A stretch of DNA of 20,744 nucleotides. It comes from Kiritimatiellia bacterium (GTDB lineage: Bacteria > Verrucomicrobiota > Kiritimatiellia > RFP12 > UBA1067). How positions within the stretch are numbered: the first letter of the stretch is position 1; each line of letters opens with the position of its first letter. Under the pieces are notes generated by a model. The model ran no database searches. It had not been told where the DNA came from and saw only the letters and a program-made list of their open reading frames with translations. The DNA lies in contig JAGDAE010000022.1 in assembly GCA_017959645.1 (NCBI GenBank), positions 1 to 20,744 on the forward strand. The letters are read 5' to 3'. This document shows, piece after piece, positions 14,757-20,744 of this stretch. The position numbers and the translations under genes were made by a program.

Positions 14757-15611
14757 TTATGAATCATATGCCGAAAGAATCGCCGGGGTTATGTCCGTCA
14801 GCGACGACGTCCGTTCGCGTATCGAATTCTCGCCCGGGCCGCAGACTACGAACGGGACCCGGTTGCGGCTGTGGCCGCGCTCCGAAACTTCCTCGATGTT
14901 GCCGTGGTCGGACGTCAGCACGAGCGTTATCCCCGCCGCTTCGACAAACCGCATCAGCGACGAGAGAAAACGGTCGTACACCCTGAGCACCGAGCAGGCG
15001 CGGACATAGTCCATCGAGTGTCCCGACACGTCCGTCTGGAAAAATTCGTAAAGCGTGAAATCGTTCTCTCTGGCTATTGCGAAAAGATGCTCAGCCGCGC
15101 GTTGCGGCGGGATCGTTGGTATGTCCGGCCAGTGATCCTGTATCGTTTCCCGCGTCAGATCCTGCGTGAGCGCGCGGTTGGCGACCAGGTCGTCCGCGAC
15201 GCGTATCGTCTCCGGCGCCGTAAGCGCCATCACCGTCGTCACCGACTTGAACCGTCTCGACGCCAGCTCCTCCGTAGACTCCACGAGATAGGCGTTGGAG
15301 AAGCAGACTTTCTTTCCGCGCTTGCGCAGTTGCAAGAACAGATTGTCTTTTTGTATCGTCTGCCGCAGAAGCGGGCCGGGAAATCCTTCGCAGTGCTTCC
15401 CCATCAACCGAGCACAGTTCACCCCGGTGAAAATCGTCCCCTGCCCGGTCGCGCTCTGCGGCAGCCCCTCGACCCCCAGACACGCGTCGATCGGTCTGGA
15501 GCGGGTAGCCACGAGACGGCACAGCGTCGGGCAAACCTCGGCATTCACCGGATTGTCCGCCGCCGCCGGTCTCACGCCGACGCCGTCCATGAACAGGAAG
15601 ATTATTTTCAC
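14757..15611 (-). CDS. Alkaline-phosphatase-superfamily metalloenzyme (phosphopentomutase/iPGM-like)
   Basis: This 284-residue protein starts with GTG at 15611. The superfamily's two-metal site is visible: D9 in FMDGVGV, a Ser/Thr nucleophile region in QSATGQGTIFTG (S53 or T55), D194 and H198 in DVSGHSMD, D235 and H236 in TSDHGNIEE, and H247 in RGHSRN. Relatives include phosphopentomutase, cofactor-independent phosphoglycerate mutase and phosphodiesterases. This short single-domain form lacks the inserted domains of phosphopentomutase and iPGM, so its reaction is unassigned. It heads a transcription unit from its own extended -10 promoter and precedes two kinase genes, which suggests phosphosugar handling. 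Confidence 0.8.
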   Translation of the reverse strand: MKIIFLFMDGVGVRPAAADNPVNAEVCPTLCRLVATRSRPIDACLGVEGLPQSATGQGTIFTGVNCARLMGKHCEGFPGPLLRQTIQKDNLFLQLRKRGKKVCFSNAYLVESTEELASRRFKSVTTVMALTAPETIRVADDLVANRALTQDLTRETIQDHWPDIPTIPPQRAAEHLFAIARENDFTLYEFFQTDVSGHSMDYVRACSVLRVYDRFLSSLMRFVEAAGITLVLTSDHGNIEEVSERGHSRNRVPFVVCGPGENSIRERTSSLTDITPAILSAYDS

Positions 15612-15620
15612 GACAAGCGG

Positions 15621-15650
15621 ATTATATCAAATTTCTGCACCGTCAATCAA
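15621..15650 (-). promoter_or_regulatory. Extended -10 promoter directly before the metalloenzyme start
   Basis: On the minus strand TTGATT (15650-15645), an 18-bp spacer and TATAAT (15626-15621) form a good sigma70-type promoter with an extended TG at the right place (TGATATAAT). Only 9 nt separate TATAAT from the GTG at 15611, so the mRNA should be leaderless or nearly so; no Shine-Dalgarno is visible. The 14-mer AAATTTGATATAAT is identical to that before ftsH. It lies in the 47-bp gap after the GspE/PilB stop and likely drives the run of genes down to the MurE-like ligase. Confidence 0.7.
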
Positions 15651-15658
15651 CCTGGCCG

Positions 15659-17350
15659 TTACTGTTCCTCGGTCACGCGCATGACTTCCTTCACCGAAGT
15701 GACGCCGGCGAACGCCTTCGCCCACCCGTCCTCGCGCAGCGTCTTCATTCCCTTTGAGAGCGAAATGTTGCGTATCTGCGTCGCGTTCTCGCGTCTGACG
15801 ATCGCCCCTTCGATCTCCTCGTCGACCTCAAGAACCTCGAACAGCGCGCGGCGGCCCTTGTATCCGGTTCGCGTGCACGCTTCGCAGCCGACCGGCTCGA
15901 ACACCGTATCCTTCTCCGGCGGATAGTCGAGCGTGTAGTATTTCATGTCGACCGGGACTTCCCGCATGCATTTCTGGCACAGCCGGCGGCAGAGACGCTG
16001 ACCCATGACCCCGGCGACGGCCGAAGCGATCAGAAACGGCTCTACCCCCATGTCGATCAGACGGGGGAACGCGCCTGCGGCGTCGTTGGTGTGCAGCGTC
16101 GAAAACACCATGTGGCCGGTCAGCGAGGCGTTGATCGCGATCTCGGCCGTCTCGCGGTCGCGGATTTCGCCTACCATGATGATGTCCGGATCCTGGCGCA
16201 GAAAAGCCCTCAGCGCGCGCGCGAACGTCATGCCAATGTCGGACTGCATCTGCACCTGGTTGATGCCGGCCATGTGGTATTCGATAGGATCCTCGGCGGT
16301 CATTATGCGCACGTCGATCTTGTTGACCTCGCTGAGGAACGAATATAGCGACGTCGATTTTCCGCTGCCGGTCGGGCCGGTCACGAGGAATATCCCGTTC
16401 GGACGATGTATGATCTTGTTCACCACGCCGTAGTCGCGCTCGTTGAATCCGAGATCGTCCATCTTCACGAAGTTGCCGCTCTTCGCCAGAAGGCGCAGCG
16501 ATATGGATTCTCCGTACGCCGCGGGCATCGTCGAGACGCGGATGTCGATATCCTGCCCCGCGATTCTGATTCCGATACGGCCGTCCATCGGCAGACGCTT
16601 CTCGGCGATGTCGAGATTCGCCATGACCTTGATTCGCGAGATTATCGCGTTCTTCAGGCGGTTCAGCTGCGGCGGGACGTCGACCTTGTGCAGCATGCCG
16701 TCTATGCGGTAGCGTATGCGAAGCTCGGTCTCTTGCGGTTCGATGTGGATGTCGGTCGCGCCCTGGCGGTCGGCCTCCGCGATGATCTGGTTCACGAACT
16801 TGACGATCGACGCCTCTTCGCCCATCTCGTTGACGTCGATCTTCGTCATCGTGCCGATGTCGTCGTCGACCGAGTAGCGCCCGTCGTCGATCATCTTCTC
16901 GATCGCGTCGGCGCCGACGCCGTAGTATTTCTTGATCGCCTTGCCGACTTCCTCGCCGGGCGCCAGCACCGTCTTGACGACGAGTCCGGCGATCATCCTC
17001 AGCCCGTCCGCGGCGGCGGTGTCGAAAGGATCCGGCGACACCACCGTGATTGAATCGGCGTCGATTTTGAACGGCAGCACGTTGTACTGGTACACCGCGC
17101 TCGCCGGAAGCTTCGTCAGTGCTTCGGGGCTGGGCTGCTGGCGCTCAAGATCGACCATCTGCATTCCGAGAACCTTCCCGGCCGCCTCAAGAAACTCCGC
17201 TTCCTTCCTGCCTCCGAACTTGACCGCCGCCTCCGCGAGCCCCATGCCGGGGTTCGCCTCGCGCTGCTCGAGTATGCGGCCGATCGCTTCGTCCGAAAAA
17301 ACGCCGGACGATTTCAAAAGCGCCGCCGCCAGGGAATTCTCGCCGTTCAT
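15659..17350 (-). CDS. GspE/PilB-type secretion or pilus assembly ATPase
   Basis: This 563-residue protein has an N-terminal MshEN/T2SSE_N domain (about 10-150) and a C-terminal AAA-like motor. Walker A GPTGSGKS is at 325-332, an Asp box at about 351-358 (TAEDPIEY), Walker B DIIMVGEIRD at 389-398, and a His box TGHMVFSTLHTND. The four-cysteine zinc element is C458/C461 and C489/C492. Such ATPases power type IV pilus extension or type II secretion; the two cannot be told apart here because no other pilus or secretion gene is present. The start at 17350 overlaps the upstream stop (ATGA). A longer frame to 17674 only shadows the upstream gene. Confidence 0.93.
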   Translation of the reverse strand: MNGENSLAAALLKSSGVFSDEAIGRILEQREANPGMGLAEAAVKFGGRKEAEFLEAAGKVLGMQMVDLERQQPSPEALTKLPASAVYQYNVLPFKIDADSITVVSPDPFDTAAADGLRMIAGLVVKTVLAPGEEVGKAIKKYYGVGADAIEKMIDDGRYSVDDDIGTMTKIDVNEMGEEASIVKFVNQIIAEADRQGATDIHIEPQETELRIRYRIDGMLHKVDVPPQLNRLKNAIISRIKVMANLDIAEKRLPMDGRIGIRIAGQDIDIRVSTMPAAYGESISLRLLAKSGNFVKMDDLGFNERDYGVVNKIIHRPNGIFLVTGPTGSGKSTSLYSFLSEVNKIDVRIMTAEDPIEYHMAGINQVQMQSDIGMTFARALRAFLRQDPDIIMVGEIRDRETAEIAINASLTGHMVFSTLHTNDAAGAFPRLIDMGVEPFLIASAVAGVMGQRLCRRLCQKCMREVPVDMKYYTLDYPPEKDTVFEPVGCEACTRTGYKGRRALFEVLEVDEEIEGAIVRRENATQIRNISLSKGMKTLREDGWAKAFAGVTSVKEVMRVTEEQ

Positions 17351-18624
17351 ATCCTGTATATCTTGCCGTATCCGGTTTTGACGACTTCGGCACCGTCGAT
17401 GCCCAGCTCCTCCTCGAGCTTTTCGCCCGGGCGGATGCCGATGAATTCGATTCCTATGTCCTCGTACGGACGGTACCCCGCCTCGCGTATCATCATCTCG
17501 GCCATCTCGAGTATCCCCCGCGGCTCGCCCATGTCGAGCACGTAGACATGGCCGCTCTCGAGACTCGCCGCGGCCAGCACCAGCGATACCGCCTCCTCCA
17601 CGCTCATGAAATACCGCTTCATCCGCCTGTCGGTGACCGTCACCGGCCCGCCCTTCGCGATCTGCCCGCGCCACAGTTCGATCACGCTACCGGAAGATCC
17701 GAACACGTTGCCGAACCTCACGCACGTGAAACCGCCGTCGAGCACGATCTTCTCGGCGTCGCGTTTGCATCTGCCCATCACGCTCTTCGGATTCACCGCC
17801 TTGTCCGTCGATATGAACACCAGCTTCCCGACGCCGTATTTCTTCGCCAGCCTGACGACCTTCCCGGTCGCCTCGGTGTTGTTCCGCCGTGCCTCTTCGG
17901 GGTTGAGTTCGCACATCGGGACGTGCTTGTAGGCCGCGGCATGGAACACGACCGACGGCCGCTCCGCCTCGAACACCGCCTCCAGCTTTTCCTCGTCGTT
18001 CACGTCGATCATCAGCGGAACGCAGACTCCGGAGCCGACTTCGAGATCGATCCGGTACAGCGCGTTCTCGCCGCGCTCGACCATCAGTATGCGTTTCGCC
18101 CCGGCTTCGAGCACCTGGCGGACGATTTCGCCGCCGATCGAACCGCCGGCGCCGGTCACCATCACGACCTGGCCGGAAAGACCGTCGTACTTTCTCCCGG
18201 CCGGCTTGCGGGACGGTCCGACGCCGAAGGCGTCCGCAAGATACCGTTCGCGCAGAAACCTGAATGCCATGATGCCGAAAAAGGCGAACACCATGTCGAT
18301 CAGCGTGACCGAATACGGCGGCCGCGCCCACGACAGCGCGGTAGATGCCATCAACGAGCGCATGAAAAGCAGCAGCGAAGCCGAAATCGCGAACGCCGAA
18401 ACGTAGCGCGGAATGTCCGAGCCGGTAACCCGCCAGCGCCACGGACGGTTGAGCCCGAGCGCCGTCAGCGCCGCCATCTGCACGACGAGCGCCGAAATCG
18501 CGCTGACCGACGCCTGCCGCCACCCGCAAAGCGGCTCGACGAAATTCATCCGCGCCGCGAACGCTCCCGCATACGCGAAAGCGAGCACGGCAAGATCGGC
18601 TGCAGCTACCGAGAACCTTCTCAC
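17347..18624 (-). CDS. Membrane nucleotide-sugar 4,6-dehydratase/epimerase (FlaA1/CapD-like), short form
   Basis: This 425-residue protein begins at GTG 18624, within a GTGA overlap with the preceding gene; AAAGGG lies 8 bases upstream. It has four likely membrane helices in about 5-125. A polysaccharide-synthesis SDR domain follows, with NAD loop TGAGGSIG (157-164), HAAAYKHVP (229-237), STDKAVNP (272-279) and MGRCKR (283-288, catalytic K287). These are hallmarks of WbpM/PglF/FlaA1-type enzymes that make 4-keto-6-deoxy sugars from UDP-GlcNAc. Large membrane members of about 600-660 residues carry an extra nucleotide-binding domain between the helices and the SDR; here only about 25 residues intervene. 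Likely a surface-glycan precursor enzyme; substrate not determinable. Confidence 0.87.
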   Translation of the reverse strand: MRRFSVAAADLAVLAFAYAGAFAARMNFVEPLCGWRQASVSAISALVVQMAALTALGLNRPWRWRVTGSDIPRYVSAFAISASLLLFMRSLMASTALSWARPPYSVTLIDMVFAFFGIMAFRFLRERYLADAFGVGPSRKPAGRKYDGLSGQVVMVTGAGGSIGGEIVRQVLEAGAKRILMVERGENALYRIDLEVGSGVCVPLMIDVNDEEKLEAVFEAERPSVVFHAAAYKHVPMCELNPEEARRNNTEATGKVVRLAKKYGVGKLVFISTDKAVNPKSVMGRCKRDAEKIVLDGGFTCVRFGNVFGSSGSVIELWRGQIAKGGPVTVTDRRMKRYFMSVEEAVSLVLAAASLESGHVYVLDMGEPRGILEMAEMMIREAGYRPYEDIGIEFIGIRPGEKLEEELGIDGAEVVKTGYGKIYRI

Positions 18625-19634
18625 CCGATCGCCCTTTCGATCGCCTCCGCCTCCTCGGCGGTGAAATCGGGCGAATTGACCGCAGCGAGATCCGCCTCCA
18701 GCTGCGAAACGCGGCTGGTCCCGACGATGACCGACGTCACCCCTTTGCGCTTCAAGACCCACGAAAGCGCCATGGCCGCCAGCGTCTGCCCGCGTTCGCG
18801 GGCGATAGCATCGAGCGCGCGTATCGCCGCCAGCGTCTTCGGGGTCAGCTTGTCCCGCGTCAGATGGTGCCCTCGGTACATCCTCGAACCTTCGGGGACT
18901 CCGTTTAGATATCTGTCGGTGAGCAGCCCTTCGGCGAGCGGCGAGAACGCCGTGAAACCGACTCCGTTCGCATCCATCGCCTCCAGAACTCCACCCGCCC
19001 CAAGATGCCGGCGGTCGAACAGGCTCGCCCTGCCCTGGTAGCATAGACACGGCACGTCGCGCGATTTCATGTAGCCGACCGCGAATTTCGCCGCCTCGAC
19101 CGGATAGTTGGAGATTCCCGCATAGACCGCCTTGCCTTGCCGGACCGCGTCGACTAGCGCCTGGAGTGTTTCTTCGAGCGGCGTGTCGGGGTCGAACCGG
19201 TGCGAATAGAACAGGTCGACATGATCGAGCCGCATGCGCCTGAGCGACTGCTCGAGCGACGAAAGCAGATACTTTCTCGAGCCCCAGTTGCCGTATGGCC
19301 CGGCCCACATATCGTATCCCGCCTTGGTGGTTACGAACATCTCGTCGCGGTACGGACGGAACGACAGATCCATCAGCTTCCCGAAAGTCTCTTCGGCGCT
19401 GCCGTATGGCGGGCCGTAGTTGTTCGCCAGATCGAAGCAGGTTATCCCCCTGTCGAAGGCAAGCTCCATCATCGCCTTCGCCGTCGCGAAGTCGGCGATT
19501 CCGCCGAAGTTCTGCCAGAACCCGAGCGTGAGCGCGCTCATCTTGAGCCCGCTCCGTCCGCATCTGCGGTATTCCATGCCGCCGCCGTAGCGCCCTTCGG
19601 CGGCCCTGTAGTCGAAGTTATCCGTTCCGGCCAT
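18621..19634 (-). CDS. Aldo/keto reductase, YghZ (L-glyceraldehyde 3-phosphate reductase) type
   Basis: This 337-residue NADPH-dependent TIM-barrel reductase has the tetrad D68, Y73 (DLANNYG), K104 (TTKAGYDMW) and H135 (FYSHRFD). The N-terminal ...RYGGGMEYRRCGRSGLKMSAL and the stretch GPPYGSAEETFGKL match the E. coli YghZ/Gpr group, which reduces L-glyceraldehyde 3-phosphate and detoxifies methylglyoxal. The start at 19634 follows the argS stop by 3 bp and has no obvious Shine-Dalgarno, so it may depend on reinitiation. Its stop overlaps the next GTG start. Subfamily assignment is moderately firm; physiological substrate is not. Confidence 0.9.
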   Translation of the reverse strand: MAGTDNFDYRAAEGRYGGGMEYRRCGRSGLKMSALTLGFWQNFGGIADFATAKAMMELAFDRGITCFDLANNYGPPYGSAEETFGKLMDLSFRPYRDEMFVTTKAGYDMWAGPYGNWGSRKYLLSSLEQSLRRMRLDHVDLFYSHRFDPDTPLEETLQALVDAVRQGKAVYAGISNYPVEAAKFAVGYMKSRDVPCLCYQGRASLFDRRHLGAGGVLEAMDANGVGFTAFSPLAEGLLTDRYLNGVPEGSRMYRGHHLTRDKLTPKTLAAIRALDAIARERGQTLAAMALSWVLKRKGVTSVIVGTSRVSQLEADLAAVNSPDFTAEEAEAIERAIG

Positions 19635-19637
19635 GTT

Positions 19638-20744
19638 TCAGATGTGTCGCGGCGTCGCGATTCCCAACAGATCCAGTCCGCGGCTCAACACCTCCCCGAA
19701 AAGCGCGCACAGCCGCAGACGGGCGCGTTTCGTTTCGTCGTCGCTCTTCAGGATCGGCGAATTCTGGTAGAAGCTCGAATAGAGTTGCGCGGTCTGGAAA
19801 AGGTAGTCGGCGAGCACGCTCGGCTTGTACGCCTCCGCCGCCCTGGCAACCGCCCCCGGAAACTCGAGAATCTGCAGCGCGAGATGTTTCTCGGCCGGCG
19901 TCGCGATCGCAAACGCCCCCGTCTTGCCGTCGCTCCCCGCCTTTTCGAGCAGCGAACACACCCGCGCGTAGGCGTACTGCAGGTACGGACCCGAATTGCC
20001 CTCGAGCGCGAGCGCCTTGTCCCAGCTGAAATCGATGTCGGTTATGGGGTCGTGGCTGAGGTCGGAATACTTTACCGCGCCGATGCCGATCTCGGCCGCG
20101 AGCTCGCGCGTTCCTCCGCGGTCTTTCACGATCTCGTACGCCCTGCGCTCCGCCTCCGACAGCAGATCGTCGAGTTTGATCAGATTGCCTTCGCGGGTCG
20201 ATATCGCCTTGCCCTGGTAGCTCATCAGCCCGAACGGAACGTGCACGAGCTTCGACTTGAACCCCATCTTGGCGGCGATCGAGAACACCTGCTTGAAATG
20301 CAGCTGCTGCCTGGCGTCGGTCACATAGATCGCGCGGTCCGGCGCGTAGTCCTTCTCCCGCGTCGCGATCGTCGCGAGATCGCTGGTGGTGTAGTTGTAG
20401 CCGCCGTCCGATTTGCGCACTATCGCGACCCCCAGCTTCTCGGCCCCGAGATCGACGATGAGCGCCCCGTCCGACTCTTTGGCAAGTCCGGCGACGACGA
20501 GACGCTCGACGATTCCCGGCATGGTGCCGTTGTAGTACGACTCGCCGCGGTAGGTGTCGAACCTTACCCCCAGCTTGCGGTACATCCTCTCGAATTCGCC
20601 GATAGAGATGTCGATGAAGCGTTTCCACAGCGCGAGGTTGTCCGCGTCTCCCTGCTGCAGTTTGACCAGTTCGCGCTTGCACTCCTCCCGCCAGACGCCG
20701 TCCTCCTCCTTCGCCTTCGCCGCCGAAAGCACGTAGCACTTCTC
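19638..20744 (-). CDS. argS: Arginyl-tRNA synthetase, C-terminal part (5' end outside window)
   Basis: The frame is open to the window edge and gives the last 368 residues of a class I arginyl-tRNA synthetase, which charges tRNA-Arg. Visible are the catalytic-core stretch YNYTTSDLATIATR, YVTDARQQLHFKQVF, the KMSKS-like loop GKAISTREGN, and GAVKYSDLSHDP followed by DFSWDKALALEGNSGPYLQY. The DALR anticodon-binding domain ends in LLGIATPRHI. The HIGH motif lies outside the window. The loop has Glu where the second lysine of KMSTRKGN-type loops usually is; known ArgRSs lacking it use a compensating lysine near HIGH. It is upstream of the aldo/keto reductase with a 3-bp gap, so it may head or lie within this operon. 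Confidence 0.96.
   Translation of the reverse strand, partial: EKCYVLSAAKAKEEDGVWREECKRELVKLQQGDADNLALWKRFIDISIGEFERMYRKLGVRFDTYRGESYYNGTMPGIVERLVVAGLAKESDGALIVDLGAEKLGVAIVRKSDGGYNYTTSDLATIATREKDYAPDRAIYVTDARQQLHFKQVFSIAAKMGFKSKLVHVPFGLMSYQGKAISTREGNLIKLDDLLSEAERRAYEIVKDRGGTRELAAEIGIGAVKYSDLSHDPITDIDFSWDKALALEGNSGPYLQYAYARVCSLLEKAGSDGKTGAFAIATPAEKHLALQILEFPGAVARAAEAYKPSVLADYLFQTAQLYSSFYQNSPILKSDDETKRARLRLCALFGEVLSRGLDLLGIATPRHI

Noticed and set aside
14747..14768. TATGAT as a separate promoter for the ROK-like gene
   Set aside because: No -35 at proper spacing, and the gap to the previous gene is only 28 bp, so co-transcription is more likely.
15637..15646. TTGACG as the -35 of the metalloenzyme promoter
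   Set aside because: It would leave only a 14-bp spacer; TTGATT four bases further upstream gives 18 bp.
17351..19563. N-terminal extensions of the ATPase and epimerase frames
   Set aside because: The extended parts overlap coding sequence of the upstream gene in another frame; ATGA/GTGA overlaps and domain boundaries support the shorter starts at 17350 and 18624.

Overview
This is a G+C-rich, very densely coded bacterial chromosome segment with two converging gene blocks. No rRNA, tRNA, CRISPR array, transposase, integrase or phage gene is visible. The gene content suggests a didermic bacterium: a MurE-type ligase with the DNPR motif linked to meso-diaminopimelate, a GspE/PilB-type assembly ATPase, a RodZ-like protein, and an FtsH / CdaA-type diadenylate cyclase / FtsK run. 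My best guess is an uncultured member of the PVC group (Verrucomicrobiota / Kiritimatiellota-like). That is inference from overall flavour, not from a marker gene.

Left end (1-347): the only long non-coding stretch. It opens with a degenerate 22-bp tandem array that ends in an inverted half-copy, forming a perfect 13-bp hairpin. A sigma70-like promoter candidate and an extended -10 element directly abutting ftsH follow.

Plus-strand block (348-8558): ftsH, cdaA, a 58-residue single-TM protein resembling only the N-terminus of CdaR/YbbR, ftsK, a RodZ-like HTH-TM protein, nagB, a small zinc-ribbon protein and a membrane-anchored DNA/RNA non-specific endonuclease. Most junctions are ATGA or GTGA overlaps, so this reads as one operon joining membrane proteolysis, c-di-AMP synthesis, chromosome segregation/division, cell shape and amino-sugar metabolism.

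Minus-strand block (20744-8551): first argS (its 5' part lies outside the window), a YghZ-type aldo/keto reductase, a short membrane nucleotide-sugar dehydratase/epimerase and a GspE/PilB ATPase. A promoter at about 15621-15650 then starts a second unit. It holds an alkaline-phosphatase-superfamily metalloenzyme, a ROK-like sugar kinase with a long N-terminal extension, a NahK-like phosphotransferase, a DUF167 protein, a C_GCAxxG_C_C protein, tsaC (threonylcarbamoyl-AMP synthase), queD, rsmD, queF and a MurE-like ligase lacking its N-terminal domain. The queD/rsmD/queF/tsaC run is an RNA-modification cluster; the ROK, NahK-like and metalloenzyme genes suggest sugar or amino-sugar phosphorylation. 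The two blocks meet tail to tail with an 8-bp overlap at 8551-8558.

The points most worth following up are the 22-bp array, two identical 14-bp extended -10 elements set so close to start codons that the mRNAs should be leaderless, the minimal CdaR-like protein beside cdaA, and the MurE-like ligase without its UDP-substrate domain.
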